Assembly: GCA_025928645.1 (NCBI GenBank)
Contig: JAICJD010000005.1
Coordinates: 1 to 52,764, forward strand
Length of the DNA stretch: 52,764 bases
Reading direction: 5' to 3'
Source: Gemmatimonadales bacterium
GTDB lineage: Bacteria; Gemmatimonadota; Gemmatimonadetes; Gemmatimonadales; GWC2-71-9
Shown: in pieces, positions 35,498 through 45,015 of the stretch
How positions within the stretch are numbered: the first letter of the stretch is position 1
Layout of the letters: every line of letters begins with the position of its first letter
Notes under the pieces: model-generated
The model's database searches: none
What the model was told of the DNA's origin: nothing
The model's input: the letters and a program-made list of their open reading frames with translations, nothing else
Position numbers and translations under genes: made by a program

Positions 35498-36589
35498 GTG
35501 CCTGACGACGTGGAGGGGCTCGCCCTCATCAAGCCGGCGGTTCGTGCCCAGGCGGGGTACACGCTGAGCGCGCCCGCGGCCCCGCGGAAGCTCAACCAGA
35601 ACGAGAGCCCGTGGGACGTTCCGCCCGCGCTCAAGCGCGAGATCCTCGCCGCCGCGGAGGCGGCGCCGTGGCAGCGCTATCCGGAGTTCGCGCCGCCCGA
35701 GCTGCTCGCCGCGCTGGCCGACCGCTACGGCTGGACGCCCGAGGGTATCCTGGTGGGGAACGGCTCGAACGAGCTGATCCAGGCCACGCTCACCACGACG
35801 CTCGAGCCCGGCGACGTGGTGGTGGCGCCCTCGCCGACCTTCTCGCTGTACCGGCTTCTCAGCGGGGTCCTCGGCGGGCGCTACCGGCCGGTGCCGCTCG
35901 GCCGAAGCTTTGCGTACGACGTAGACGCGCTGATCGACGCGGCCGTGCGCGAGCGGGCGCGCGTCGTGGTGCTCAACTCGCCCAACAATCCGACCGGGAG
36001 CGCGCTCCCCGAGGGGGCGGTGGCGCGCGTGCTCGAGGAGACCGGCGCGCTCGTCGTCTGCGACGAGGCGTACCAGGAGTTCGGCGGGCCGACGGCGCTA
36101 CCGCTCCTCCGGACCAGCTCGCGGCTCGTCGTGCTCCGGACCTTCTCCAAGGCGCTCGGCCTCGCGGGACTACGGTTCGGGCTCGCCCTGGCGCACCCCT
36201 CGGTGGCGCGCGAGATCGCCAAGGCCAAGCTGCCTTACAACGTGAACGTGGTCACCCTCGCGGCGGCCGCGGCGGCGCTCCGGCACGGCGAGGCGTTGGC
36301 CGAGCGGACCCGGACCATCGTCGAGCAGCGAGCGCGCCTGGTGGCCCGGCTGTCCGCGCTGTCCGCGCTCGACGTCTTCCCCAGCGCGGCCAACTTCGTG
36401 CTGATCCGCTGTCGCAGGCATCCGGCGCGCGAGGTATTCCGCCGGCTGCTCGACGAGCACGGGATCCTGGTGCGGGACGTATCGGGCACCAGCGAGCTCG
36501 CGCAGTGCCTTCGGATCTCGGTCGGCACGGCGGAGGACGTGGATGCCGTGGCGGACGCGCTGGCCGGCATCCTGGAGGATGCTCCGTGA
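35498..36589 (+). CDS. hisC: Histidinol-phosphate aminotransferase HisC
   Basis: A 363-residue fold-type I PLP enzyme catalysing the transamination step of histidine synthesis. GTG 35498 is the likely start, although GTG 35510 or TTG 35399 (overlapping the pilB stop) cannot be excluded. Conserved parts are KLNQNESPWDVPPAL, VGNGSNELIQATL, VVLNSPNNPTGSALP, VVCDEAYQEFGG, the PLP lysine in RTFSKALGLAGLRFG, and the C-terminal VRDVSGTSELAQCLRISVG. It begins the histidine cluster; hisB starts 26 nt downstream. Confidence 0.93.
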   Translation: MPDDVEGLALIKPAVRAQAGYTLSAPAAPRKLNQNESPWDVPPALKREILAAAEAAPWQRYPEFAPPELLAALADRYGWTPEGILVGNGSNELIQATLTTTLEPGDVVVAPSPTFSLYRLLSGVLGGRYRPVPLGRSFAYDVDALIDAAVRERARVVVLNSPNNPTGSALPEGAVARVLEETGALVVCDEAYQEFGGPTALPLLRTSSRLVVLRTFSKALGLAGLRFGLALAHPSVAREIAKAKLPYNVNVVTLAAAAAALRHGEALAERTRTIVEQRARLVARLSALSALDVFPSAANFVLIRCRRHPAREVFRRLLDEHGILVRDVSGTSELAQCLRISVGTAEDVDAVADALAGILEDAP

Positions 36590-36614
36590 GCGGGCGCGCC
36601 GGGGCGAGGTGAGC

Positions 36615-37205
36615 ATGGGCCGCATCGGTGAGATCCGGCGAGCCACGAAGGAAACCGACCTCCACGTCGTGGTGGACCTGGACGGCCGCGGCTCCGCGAT
36701 GGTGCGCACCGGGATCGGCTTCTTCGACCACATGCTCGACGCGCTCGCCCGCCATGCATTGCTCGACCTGACCGTCGAGGCGCAGGGCGATCTGCACGTG
36801 GACGGGCATCACACCGTCGAGGATACGGGGATCGCGCTCGGCATGGCGATCGAGCGCGCCCTGGGTGACCGGGCGGGGATCCGGCGCTATGCCGACGCCA
36901 CGGTGCCGCTCGACGAGGCCCTGGTGCGGGCGGTCGTGGATGTGTCCGGGAGGCCCTACCTCGCGTACCAAGTGGATATCCCCAAGTGGCAGATGCTGGG
37001 CGACTACGACGTGTTCCTCACGCCGGAGTTCTTCCGCGCCATCGCGCTCAACGCCGGGCTCACGGTGCACATGGACCTGCTCCGCGGCGACAACCCGCAC
37101 CATATCGTCGAGGCGGCCTTCAAGGCGTTCGCCCGCGCGCTCGACGGCGCGACCGCTCTCGACCCGCGCGTGGTCGGCGTGCCGTCCACCAAGGGCGGGC
37201 TGTGA
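36615..37205 (+). CDS. hisB: Imidazoleglycerol-phosphate dehydratase HisB
   Basis: A 196-residue monofunctional enzyme from ATG 36615 with GAGG upstream. It dehydrates imidazoleglycerol phosphate. The manganese sites are complete: FFDHMLDALARHALLDL, DGHHTVEDTGIALG and RGDNPHHIVEAAFKAFARAL. There is no histidinol-phosphatase domain, so that activity must be encoded elsewhere. GTGA overlap with hisH. Confidence 0.96.
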   Translation: MGRIGEIRRATKETDLHVVVDLDGRGSAMVRTGIGFFDHMLDALARHALLDLTVEAQGDLHVDGHHTVEDTGIALGMAIERALGDRAGIRRYADATVPLDEALVRAVVDVSGRPYLAYQVDIPKWQMLGDYDVFLTPEFFRAIALNAGLTVHMDLLRGDNPHHIVEAAFKAFARALDGATALDPRVVGVPSTKGGL

Positions 37206-37822
37206 TCGTCGTGGTGGACTACGGGGTCAACAACCTCGCCAGCGTCGTCCGGGCGCTCGCGGCGGGCGGACATCCGGCCGCGCTCACCACCGACCCGGAC
37301 GAGGTGCGGCGCGCGGATCACCTCGTGATGCCGGGCGTGGGCAACTTCGGGCAGGCCTCGCGCACGCTCGCCGCGACCGGTCTCGGCGACGCGGTGCGCG
37401 ACGTCGCCGCCCGCGGGCAGGCGGTCCTCGGCATCTGCCTCGGGCTCCAGCTCTTCTTCGCCGCGAGCGCGGAGGCGCCCGACGCGCGCGGCCTCGGCAT
37501 TCTCGACGGGACGGTGGTCCGCTTCGACGTCGCGCGGCCCGTGCCGCACGTCGGGTGGGCCCGCGTCGAGCCGACCGCCGCCGGACGCCGGCATCCCGCG
37601 CTCCAGCCGGTGTTCCGCGGGGAGCCGAGGTTCTTCTACCACGTGCACAGCTATCACCCGGCCGGCCTGCCGCCGGACGACGTGCTCGCGACCGGCGACT
37701 ACGACGCCGTGTTCCCGACGCTCGTCGGCCGCGACAACGTGCTCGGCGCGCAGTTCCACCCCGAGAAGTCCCAGCGCGCCGGGATCGAGCTGCTCGACGC
37801 GTTCGCGCGGTGGCGGCCATGA
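37202..37822 (+). CDS. hisH: Imidazole glycerol phosphate synthase, glutaminase subunit HisH
   Basis: A 206-residue class I glutamine amidotransferase from GTG 37202. It begins [16 protein letters not shown]. The nucleophile lies in [10 protein letters not shown], and the His-Glu pair in [20 protein letters not shown] and YHVHSYHP are family motifs. It delivers ammonia to HisF, encoded two genes downstream. Its stop overlaps the ATG of a Nudix gene. Confidence 0.95.
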   Translation: MIVVVDYGVNNLASVVRALAAGGHPAALTTDPDEVRRADHLVMPGVGNFGQASRTLAATGLGDAVRDVAARGQAVLGICLGLQLFFAASAEAPDARGLGILDGTVVRFDVARPVPHVGWARVEPTAAGRRHPALQPVFRGEPRFFYHVHSYHPAGLPPDDVLATGDYDAVFPTLVGRDNVLGAQFHPEKSQRAGIELLDAFARWRP

Positions 37823-38286
37823 CCACGGTGCGCGTCTCGCTGGTGGACTGCTACGTGCTGCGGGGCGCCGGGGCCGCGCTCGAGTGCCTGGTGCTGCGCC
37901 GCGCGCCCGGCGGGCGCTGCGCCGGCTCGTGGGAAGCGGTCCACGGGCACATCGAGTCCGGGGAGGCCCCGCCCGACGCCGCGCGGCGCGAGCTGGCCGA
38001 GGAAACCGGGCTCGCGCCCCTGCGTCTGTACAACCTGAGCCGGGTGGAAACCTTCTACCAGCACCGGCTCGACGAGGTCGCCCTGGTGCCGGTGTTCGCC
38101 GCGTTCGTCGCCGCGGACGCGGAGGTGCGCACCGGCGCCGAGCACGACGCCTTCGAGTGGCTCGCGCCCGATGCGGCGCGCCTGCGGTTCGCCTGGCCCC
38201 GCGAGGCGCGGGCCCTCGAGGACGTGGTACGGCTGCTCGGCGCGGGGGCCGCCGGCGCGGTGGAGGACGTCCTTCGGGTATGCTAG
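37819..38286 (+). CDS. Nudix hydrolase inside the histidine cluster
   Basis: A 155-residue protein from ATG 37819. The Nudix box is intact ([17 protein letters not shown], then AEETGL), preceded by [11 protein letters not shown]. Nudix enzymes cleave nucleoside diphosphates linked to another moiety. It overlaps hisH (ATGA) and hisF (7 nt), so it is translated with them, in the slot where hisA often lies. A role in the pathway, such as hydrolysis of phosphoribosyl-ATP in place of HisE, is an attractive guess but unproven; it may instead be a housekeeping hydrolase. Confidence 0.88.
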   Translation: MTTVRVSLVDCYVLRGAGAALECLVLRRAPGGRCAGSWEAVHGHIESGEAPPDAARRELAEETGLAPLRLYNLSRVETFYQHRLDEVALVPVFAAFVAADAEVRTGAEHDAFEWLAPDAARLRFAWPREARALEDVVRLLGAGAAGAVEDVLRVC

Positions 38287-39032
38287 CCCGGCGCATCATC
38301 CCGTGTCTCGACGTGGCGGGCGGCAGAGTCGTGAAGGGAGTCCACTTCGCCGCCCTGCGCGACGCCGGCGATCCGGTCGAGCAGGCCGCGCGCTATGACG
38401 CCGAGGGGGCCGACGAGCTGGTGTTCCTCGACATCTCCGCGAGCCCCGAGGCGCGCCGCACCACGCTCGAGATGGTCGGCCGGGTGGCGGAGGCGATCTT
38501 CGTCCCGTTCACGGTGGGAGGCGGCATCCGCGCCGTCGCCGACGCGGGGGCCGCGCTCCGGGCCGGCGCCGATAAGATCGCGGTCAACACCGCGGCCGTG
38601 CGCGACCCGGATCTGGTGCCGCGGCTGGCGGAAAGCTTCGGCTCGCAGTGCGTCGTGGCGGCGGTCGACGTGAAGCGGAGCGACGGCCGGAGTACCGTGA
38701 TGGTCAACGGCGGGCGCGAGGCCACCCCGCTCGAGGCGGTGGAGTGGATCCGGCGCCTCGAGGCGCTCGGTGCGGGCGAGATCCTGCTCACCTCGATGGA
38801 CCGGGACGGCACCGGCGAGGGCTACGACCTGCCGCTGGTGCGCGCGGCGTCGGCCGCCGTCGGCATTCCGGTCATCGCCTCCGGCGGCGCGGGCCGGCTC
38901 GAGCACCTGGCCGAGGCCTTCGAGGCCGGGGCGCACGGCGTGCTCGCCGCCACCATTTTCCACTATCAGGGCTCGTCGCTGCCGGAGGCGCGTGCGTTTC
39001 TGCGCGCGCGCGGCTACCCGGTGCGGCCGTGA
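38280..39032 (+). CDS. hisF: Imidazole glycerol phosphate synthase, cyclase subunit HisF
   Basis: A 250-residue TIM barrel from ATG 38280. Catalytic aspartates are in [17 protein letters not shown] and [12 protein letters not shown]. Phosphate-binding loops are [11 protein letters not shown] and [11 protein letters not shown], and [19 protein letters not shown] is a HisF signature. It works with HisH to form imidazoleglycerol phosphate and AICAR. HisA, the paralogue that supplies its substrate, is not in this cluster. Its stop overlaps the start of the next, unrelated gene (GTGA). Confidence 0.96.
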   Translation: MLARRIIPCLDVAGGRVVKGVHFAALRDAGDPVEQAARYDAEGADELVFLDISASPEARRTTLEMVGRVAEAIFVPFTVGGGIRAVADAGAALRAGADKIAVNTAAVRDPDLVPRLAESFGSQCVVAAVDVKRSDGRSTVMVNGGREATPLEAVEWIRRLEALGAGEILLTSMDRDGTGEGYDLPLVRAASAAVGIPVIASGGAGRLEHLAEAFEAGAHGVLAATIFHYQGSSLPEARAFLRARGYPVRP

Positions 39033-40465
39033 GACTCGCCGGTCCCCTGGCACTGGCCGCCGCGCTGGCGGCGCCGGCGGCCGGCGCCGCCGGACGGACC
39101 CACGGGGTCCCGTGCCTCCGGCCCACCCGCGCCGGCACGCAGGTCCAGGGCGACGTCCGCGTGTGCCCCGGGCGATATCGGATCGCCGACCCGAGCGAGC
39201 ACGGCGTGCTCATCGCCGCCGGGTCGGGCACGCGCATCGACCTGAGCGGCGTCACGCTCGAGAGCGGCGATTCGCTCCCCGAGCGCTACGTGGGCGTGGG
39301 CGTCGCGAGCCGCGGGGTCGACGCGGTGACCATCCTGGGTGGGACCGTGCGCGGCTACCGCTTCGGGATCCGGCTGGAGGGCGGCCGGGATCATCGCCTG
39401 AGCGGCATCGACGTGTCGGGGAGCCGCCGCCAGCTCCTGCGCTCGACCGAGACACGCGCCGACTCGGCCGATCGGCTCGACCTGACCGGGCTCGACGCGT
39501 CGGACCGTTACGGCGCCGGGGTGCTGCTTCGCGGGACCGTGTCGGCCGCCGTCACCGGCGTCATCGCGCACGCGGCGCAGAACGGCATCGGCCTGGTGGA
39601 CGCGACCGGCTCGTACGTCTCGGGCAACGATCTCTCGGCCAACAGTGGCTGGGCGGTGCACCTGTTCCGGTCGAGCCACAACACCATCCTGCGGAACGAC
39701 GCCTCGCGCACCGGGCGGTGCCCCGCGCCCGCCGACTGCGGCGCCGCCGCCATCCTGCTGCGTGAAGGCAGCGACTCCAACACGATCGCCGAAAACGACC
39801 TCACCGCCTCGGCCATGGGCGTGCTGGTGACCGGCCAGCGGCCGCTGACGCGGCCGTCGGTCGGGAACCTGGTGTACCGCAACGACGCCTCGCTCGCGGG
39901 CCTGGTCGCCTTTGCCGCGCGCGCCACCCTCGCCCTCAGCTTCATCGAGAATCGGGCCGACAGCACGGGAGTGGGTTTCGAGCTGATCGGTCTCCACGGC
40001 GGCCGGATACGGAGCAACACGATCATCGGCGCGCGGCGCGGTGGTGTGCTCGTGTCCCACGGCGGCGACACGAGCATCGAGGACAACGTGGTTCTGGGCG
40101 GGAGCGTCGGCATCGCGATCAGCGCCGACGGCGGCTCGGGGACGGCCGGCCGCGGATTCCGGATCGACGACAACCTGCTCAACGGAGTGGGCAAGGGGAT
40201 CGTGCTCCGCGGCATCACCGAGACCCGGGTCCGCGGCAACGTGTTCGACGGCGTGTCGGACGGGCTGGTGGTGGACGGGGCGGGGCACGCCACCGAGGTC
40301 AGCGGCAACGTCTTCGTCAAGGCCACCGGCTGGTTCATCGACGCGCCCGACCTCGCGGCCGGCGGCAACTACTGGGCGACCTCCGATGCCCAGTCCGCCG
40401 CCGGGCGGGTCCACGGCCGGATCAGCGTGCTGCCCTGGAAGCCGGCGAGCGCGGCGGGCTACTAG
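39029..40465 (+). CDS. Secreted right-handed beta-helix protein (NosD-like)
   Basis: A 478-residue exported protein from GTG 39029, overlapping the hisF stop. The signal peptide (residues 1-25) is followed by parallel beta-helix repeats of about 22-24 residues with recurring N-x-I/L-x-x-N and G-I/V motifs ([55 protein letters not shown]). This matches periplasmic NosD/pectate-lyase-like beta-helices. NosD is linked to copper in N2O reductase, but no nos gene is present here, so function remains open. The final 44 nt overlap the convergent kinase gene. Confidence 0.85.
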   Translation: MRLAGPLALAAALAAPAAGAAGRTHGVPCLRPTRAGTQVQGDVRVCPGRYRIADPSEHGVLIAAGSGTRIDLSGVTLESGDSLPERYVGVGVASRGVDAVTILGGTVRGYRFGIRLEGGRDHRLSGIDVSGSRRQLLRSTETRADSADRLDLTGLDASDRYGAGVLLRGTVSAAVTGVIAHAAQNGIGLVDATGSYVSGNDLSANSGWAVHLFRSSHNTILRNDASRTGRCPAPADCGAAAILLREGSDSNTIAENDLTASAMGVLVTGQRPLTRPSVGNLVYRNDASLAGLVAFAARATLALSFIENRADSTGVGFELIGLHGGRIRSNTIIGARRGGVLVSHGGDTSIEDNVVLGGSVGIAISADGGSGTAGRGFRIDDNLLNGVGKGIVLRGITETRVRGNVFDGVSDGLVVDGAGHATEVSGNVFVKATGWFIDAPDLAAGGNYWATSDAQSAAGRVHGRISVLPWKPASAAGY

Positions 40466-42764
40466 CGAGGACCTGCGAGGCCAGCGCGTGGAGGTCGCGC
40501 AGGTTGAACGGCTTCCGGGCGCGGGGCACGGGATGGTCGGGCACCGGATCGGGCGGCTCCGACTGGCCGCTATAGGTCAGCACCAGCCGGTCCACCGACG
40601 CGGGCGACGCCGCGGCCAGCGCGTGCACGAACAGCTCCGCTGCCCCCGCGGTCGCCCGGGCGTCCGCGATGATCAGGTCGTAGTCCCGCTCGCCCGCCAG
40701 CCTGAGTCCCTGGTCCCCCGCGCGCACGGCTTCCACTTCGATGCCCTCGGGGGAGAGCAGCGCGTTCACCAGCCGGTGAACGCCGGGGTCCTCGTCGACC
40801 ACGAGCACGCGCCGCGCCTCGCGCGGAGGCGGAGCCGCGGCCGCCTCGCCGGGCGCGTCGTGCAGCGGGAGCACGACCCGGAACTCCGCGCCGCCGTCGG
40901 GCGGCGGCTCGTAGCTCAGCTCCCCTCCGTGCGACTTCACCAGTCCGTAGCTCAGGGACAGGCCCAGCCCGGTGCCCTGGCCGGCGGCCTTCGTGGTGAA
41001 GAACGGCGTGAACAGCGCGGACGCGTGCTGCGCCGGAACGCCGGGACCGGTGTCGCGCACCCGGAGGACGGCCTGGCCGTCGTCGCGCGCCGTCGCGATG
41101 GTGATCCGCCGCGGCGCGCCTGGCGCGAGACCGCTCACCGCCTGAACCGCGTTCGTGATGAGATTGAGCAGGACCTGCTGCAGCTCGTGGCGGTCGCCGA
41201 GCACGACGACCGCGTCGGCGCTCAGCGCCTGCTCCAGCTCGATGCCGTGCAGCTGCAGCTCGTACACGATGAGCAGCGCCGTGCGCGCCGCCACGTCGTT
41301 CAGGTCGACCGGGCTCTTCTCGGGGACGCCCTTCCGCGCGAACGTGAGCAGGTTGCGCACGATCCGCCCAGCACGTTCCGCCTGATCGTGGATCACGCGC
41401 AGGTGCTCGCGCGGCACGTCGGGGTGGAGCTCGCGCTCGAGCAGCAGCTCGGTGAGCCCGGCGATCGAGGTGAGCGGGTTGTTGAGCTCGTGCGCCACGC
41501 CCGAGACCAGCTGGCCGATCGACGCCATCTTGTCGTTCTGGATGAGCTGCGCCTCCAGCATGCGCTGCTCGGTCACATCCTCGACCAGCAGCACCACGCG
41601 CCCGGCACGCTCGGCGAACGGCGCCGCGGTGACCCGGAGGACCCGCCCCGAGTGGTCGAGCCGCGCCACCAGAGGGGCCGCGCGCTCGCCCAGATGGGCG
41701 GACGCGATGAGCGCCGCGACCGGCTCCGACCCGCCCAGGATGGCCTCGGTGAAGCTCCGTCCCACCAGCTCGCTCTCGGGCAGCTCCGCCATCGCCGCGA
41801 GCGCGCTGTTAGCCCGGAGGATCGCGTCGCCCGGCCCCACCAGCGCGATGCCTTCGGCCAGCGCGTTGAACGCGGTCTCCCACTCCTCCTTGCTGCGCCG
41901 CACGATGTCGTACAGCCGGCCGTTGGCCAGCACGACCGAGGCGTTGGTCGCGACCGTCGACAGCAGCCAGAGGTCCTCGGTCGTGAACGGGCCTCCCTGC
42001 CGGTCGGCGACCGCGAGCGCGCCCATCGTCACGCCCTGCGAGCGGAGCGGCGCCACGGCCGCCGACCGCACGGTCACCCCGCCGATCAGGTTGACGGTGG
42101 GGATGGCGACGCCCTGGGCCACCTCGATCCGCTCGCGCTCCATCGCGAAGCGCACCAGCGCCGTGTCGGGATCGTCGCTCACCTGCCCGATCAGCGGCTC
42201 GAGACTGCCCGCGGCGCCGGCCACCCGGAGCAGCCGGCCGTGCTCGTCGTCCGTCAGCACCACGATGGCACCGTCTGCCTGGAGGAACCGCCCCGCGTAC
42301 TTGGCCACCTGGTCCACGATGCGGTCGAGCTGGATGGACTCCGACAGGACGTAGCTCAGCTCCTGGAGCGAGAACAGCTCGCTGATGCGGCGGTCGAGCT
42401 GGCTCGCGAGCTGGTCGCACTTGGCCTCGGAGTCGCGGAGCCGCCGCCGCCCGCGGACGATGGCGATCCAGAAGCTGGCCGCGATCGTGACCACCGCGAC
42501 CAGGGCGAACCACCACATCCGGTCGTTGGCGAGCCAGGCGATGACGCCCAGCAGGGTGGCCGCGAAGGCGTGGAGCGGCACCTCCCACTCGCGCCGCCAG
42601 ACGGTGAGCAGCAGGATGAGACCGGCCGAGATGCCGATCACGATCGTGACCAGCCCCGTCATGCCGCCCACCAGCATGCCCAGCAGCGCGCTTGCGAGGA
42701 GGGCCCAGGCGACCAGGGCCGACGGCGACGTGTACCAGCGCTCCCGCCGGCGGCTCAGGATCAT
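40422..42764 (-). CDS. Hybrid sensor histidine kinase (TM-GAF-PAS-HisKA-HATPase-REC)
   Basis: A 780-residue membrane kinase. About four hydrophobic helices lie in residues 12-105, followed by a coiled segment, a GAF domain (about 140-295), a PAS domain (about 300-405; FNALAEGIALVGPGDAILR), the phospho-acceptor helix (VSGVAHELNNPLTSIAGL, His near 424), and the ATPase domain (LQQVLLNLITNAVQA, RDTGPGVP, GQGTGLGLSLSYGLVKSHGG). A C-terminal receiver (about 650-775; VLVVDEDPGV, Asp in LIIADARAT, Lys in RKPFNL) completes it. It should sense a membrane or redox signal. It overlaps the acyltransferase gene by 4 nt. Confidence 0.92.
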   Translation of the reverse strand: MILSRRRERWYTSPSALVAWALLASALLGMLVGGMTGLVTIVIGISAGLILLLTVWRREWEVPLHAFAATLLGVIAWLANDRMWWFALVAVVTIAASFWIAIVRGRRRLRDSEAKCDQLASQLDRRISELFSLQELSYVLSESIQLDRIVDQVAKYAGRFLQADGAIVVLTDDEHGRLLRVAGAAGSLEPLIGQVSDDPDTALVRFAMERERIEVAQGVAIPTVNLIGGVTVRSAAVAPLRSQGVTMGALAVADRQGGPFTTEDLWLLSTVATNASVVLANGRLYDIVRRSKEEWETAFNALAEGIALVGPGDAILRANSALAAMAELPESELVGRSFTEAILGGSEPVAALIASAHLGERAAPLVARLDHSGRVLRVTAAPFAERAGRVVLLVEDVTEQRMLEAQLIQNDKMASIGQLVSGVAHELNNPLTSIAGLTELLLERELHPDVPREHLRVIHDQAERAGRIVRNLLTFARKGVPEKSPVDLNDVAARTALLIVYELQLHGIELEQALSADAVVVLGDRHELQQVLLNLITNAVQAVSGLAPGAPRRITIATARDDGQAVLRVRDTGPGVPAQHASALFTPFFTTKAAGQGTGLGLSLSYGLVKSHGGELSYEPPPDGGAEFRVVLPLHDAPGEAAAAPPPREARRVLVVDEDPGVHRLVNALLSPEGIEVEAVRAGDQGLRLAGERDYDLIIADARATAGAAELFVHALAAASPASVDRLVLTYSGQSEPPDPVPDHPVPRARKPFNLRDLHALASQVLASSPPRSPASRAAR

Positions 42765-43603
42765 GGCTCGGAATGCCGCTGCGCCACCCGCTCGGCGACA
42801 TACGCGTCGGGCGGCGCGTTGGGCTTGATGCGGATGGACTTGGCGGGGATGCCCACGTTCACGTGGTAGGGCCGCACGTTCTTCGTGGCGACGGCCACCG
42901 CGCCCACCATCGCGTTGCGGCCGATCCGCACGCCCGCCAGCACCGTCGCGTGGTAGGTGATCCGCACGTCGTCCTCGAGCACGGTGCGCGCGTTGGTGAC
43001 GTCCTTCTGGTCCACGATGCTGTGGGTGTGGCTGTAGATGTTGGCGTAGTCCGAGATGCTCACCCGGTCACCGAGCGTGATCCCGCCGCGGTCGTCCAGC
43101 AGGACGTGGCGGTGGATCACGCAGTCGTCGCCCACCTCCAGGTTGTACCCGTAGGAGAACTCCACGAAGTGGAAGCACTTGAAATTGCGGCCTACGCGGG
43201 CGAACAGGTGCTTCGCGAGCACGCGACGGAAGCGCACGCCCAGGTGCACGTTGCCGCCGCCCGGAGGCGAGCGGTCGAAGCTCTGCCATAGCCAGTGCAG
43301 CGGCTTGACCCGCGCGTACCGCTCGGCGTCCACGTCGGCGTAGTACTCGGGCTCGAGCGTGACGTTGTGGGGATCGAGGCTCAACAGCGCGGCCCGGGCC
43401 GGGGCCGGAGTTGCGGGGTCGCTGACCCGCGCGTCGTAATCCGTGAGTCCCGGATACCAGAGCTGGACCAGCACGTCCCGCGTGATGCGGTACCAGTCGG
43501 CCCCCGGCTCAGCGAGACGCTCGTCCAGCTCGGCGAGCCAGGCATCGAACAGGCGCTCGGAGGGGTCGAGAACGGTGACGGTCCGGAGCGGGAGATAGGC
43601 CAT
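42761..43603 (-). CDS. Hexapeptide-repeat acyltransferase (left-handed beta-helix)
   Basis: A 280-residue protein. I choose ATG 43603 (MAYLPLRTVTVLDPSER) because the 43 extra codons in the track ORF run through the promoter of the opposite operon. The N-terminal 150 residues are helical and of unknown fold. From about residue 155 the LbH hexapeptide repeats begin (VGRNFKCFHFVEFSYG, LEVGDDCVIHRHV, ITLGDRVSISDYANI, VLEDDVRITYHATVLAGVRI, IGRNAMVGAVAVA), with a His-containing YSHTHSI loop as in acetyltransferases. It likely acylates a sugar or surface glycan. It precedes the kinase gene (ATGA). Confidence 0.82.
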   Translation of the reverse strand: MAYLPLRTVTVLDPSERLFDAWLAELDERLAEPGADWYRITRDVLVQLWYPGLTDYDARVSDPATPAPARAALLSLDPHNVTLEPEYYADVDAERYARVKPLHWLWQSFDRSPPGGGNVHLGVRFRRVLAKHLFARVGRNFKCFHFVEFSYGYNLEVGDDCVIHRHVLLDDRGGITLGDRVSISDYANIYSHTHSIVDQKDVTNARTVLEDDVRITYHATVLAGVRIGRNAMVGAVAVATKNVRPYHVNVGIPAKSIRIKPNAPPDAYVAERVAQRHSEP

Positions 43604-43673
43604 CGAGGAGCCTCGCGGGGGCCGGGCGACGGGGTGGAAGCGGTGTGTGCTCAATGATGTGCGGGGTGTGCGG

Positions 43674-43702
43674 TTGACACCAGTGGGAATGGGGAATAGA
43701 GT
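43674..43702 (+). promoter_or_regulatory. Strong sigma-70-type promoter of the porin-FMN-ApbE operon
   Basis: A perfect -35 TTGACA (43674-43679) and -10 TAGAGT (43697-43702) are separated by the ideal 17 nt. Transcription would start near 43709, just before a Fur-like dyad. This is the best consensus promoter I see in the window. Confidence 0.68.
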
Positions 43703-43716
43703 AGTAGGGTTCCGCA

Positions 43717-43731
43717 TGAAAACCATTCTCA
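43717..43731. promoter_or_regulatory. Fur-like operator
   Basis: TGAAAACCATTCTCA is an imperfect 7-1-7 inverted repeat close to the Fur box core (TGATAAT-n-ATTATCA type). It lies a few bases downstream of the predicted transcription start, where a repressor would block elongation or initiation. Iron control is a prediction; another Fur-family regulator could bind. Confidence 0.55.
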
Positions 43732-43751
43732 ACTAGTTTGCTAAAGGTGAT

Positions 43752-44897
43752 ATGCGCTCCCTTCGCCCTCTGGCTGTCGCCCTGCTGGCCATTCCCCTCT
43801 TCCCCTTGACCGAGCTTCCGGGCACCTCCGTCGCCGCCCAAGAGGAGGAGCGCACCACCGTGGGCGGCTACGGCGAGGTGCACTACACCAACCTCTCCGG
43901 CGCTGAGACGCCCGGCAGCGTGAACGTCGCGCGGTTCGTCGCCTATCTCGCCCACAGCTTCAACGAGCGGCTCTCCCTGCGCTCCGAGCTCGAGGTCGAA
44001 GACGCCAAGATCGAAGGCGGGGAGGAGGGCGGCGAGGTTTCCGTGGAACAGGTCTACCTGGACTACATGCTGTCGCCGGCCGCGACCATTCGCGCCGGCC
44101 TGGTGCTCCCGCCGGTCGGCATCGTCAACGAGACTCACGAGCCCACCACCTTCAACGGCGTCGACCGGCCGGGCTTCGACCACGACGTGATCCCGACGAC
44201 CTGGCGCGACATCGGCGTGGGCCTCGTCGGCAGCCTGCCGGGCGGCTCGGGTCTCAGCTATCGCGTGTATCTGCTCAACGGCCTCGTGGCGAGCGGGTTC
44301 TCCGGGGAGGAGGGCATTCGCGAGGGACGCCAGGAAGGCTCGAATGCGACCTTCGCCAACCCGTCGCTCACGGGCCGGCTCGAGTGGACCCGTCCCGGGC
44401 TCACGGTGGGCGGATCCTTCTGGTACGGCGGAAGCGCGGCGCAGGATCCCGCGCTCGGCACCGGCACGTTCGACAACCCGGTCGCCGTCGTCTCGGCGGA
44501 CGCGCGGTACGATACCGGTCCCTTTATGTTCCGGGGCGTCGTCGCCAACGTGAGCATCTCCGACGCCGGCGCGATCAATCAGGCCTACGGCGGCCAGGTG
44601 GGGAGCCGGATCGCGGGCGGGTACGTCGAGGGCGCCTACAACCTGCTCTCCGCGCTGGCGCCGCAGTCCACCCAGCGGCTGCTGGGCTTCGTGCGCTACG
44701 AGCGGTACAACACGCAGGCGGGCGTGCCCGACGGCCTCGTGCGCGACGACGCGTTCGCGCGGCGCACGACCACCTTCGGGCTCACCTACAAGCCGGTCTA
44801 CAACGTGGTCTTCAAGGGCGACTACCAGCTGCGCCGGAACCGCGCGGGTGTCGGACAGGACGAGCAGCTGGCGCTGGGGGTGGGCTATCAGTTCTAG
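43752..44897 (+). CDS. Outer-membrane porin-like beta-barrel
   Basis: A 381-residue exported protein with AAAGGTG before its ATG. The signal peptide (residues 1-30, ending SVAAQ) is followed by strands of a large barrel (GGYGEVHYTNLSG, VARFVAYLAHSFNERLSLRS, ELEVEDAKIEGGEEGG, RLLGFVRYERYNTQA, ending LALGVGYQF with terminal Phe). It resembles phosphate-selective porin O/P-type proteins. It leads an operon with FMN-binding, membrane and ApbE genes under a Fur-like box, so it may admit an iron compound or other electron acceptor; the substrate is not known. Confidence 0.85.
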   Translation: MRSLRPLAVALLAIPLFPLTELPGTSVAAQEEERTTVGGYGEVHYTNLSGAETPGSVNVARFVAYLAHSFNERLSLRSELEVEDAKIEGGEEGGEVSVEQVYLDYMLSPAATIRAGLVLPPVGIVNETHEPTTFNGVDRPGFDHDVIPTTWRDIGVGLVGSLPGGSGLSYRVYLLNGLVASGFSGEEGIREGRQEGSNATFANPSLTGRLEWTRPGLTVGGSFWYGGSAAQDPALGTGTFDNPVAVVSADARYDTGPFMFRGVVANVSISDAGAINQAYGGQVGSRIAGGYVEGAYNLLSALAPQSTQRLLGFVRYERYNTQAGVPDGLVRDDAFARRTTTFGLTYKPVYNVVFKGDYQLRRNRAGVGQDEQLALGVGYQF

Positions 44898-44914
44898 GCG
44901 CGGCGTGGGTGCAC

Positions 44915-45015
44915 CTTCATCCCGAGCGGAGCGAGAGACCTGCTTGTCAGGATCGGGACTTCACCGCGAGCGCACGAGAAGGCGGAGCAGGTCCCTCGCT
45001 CCGCTCGGGATGAAG
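44915..45015. repeat. Palindromic intergenic repeat, family A, copy 2
   Basis: A 30-nt arm at 44915-44944 is the reverse complement of 44986-45015 with one mismatch. The core CATCCCGAGCGGAGCGAG matches the family A copy at 629-717 except one base. The element lies inside the porin operon, directly after the porin stop, and its right arm runs into the 5' end of the FMN-binding gene. The resulting RNA stem could lower expression of downstream genes relative to the porin. Confidence 0.85.

Noticed and set aside
39029-40465. Assignment of the beta-helix protein as true NosD of nitrous oxide reduction
   Set aside because: No nosZ, nosF, nosY or other nos gene is present; many secreted beta-helix proteins share the repeat.
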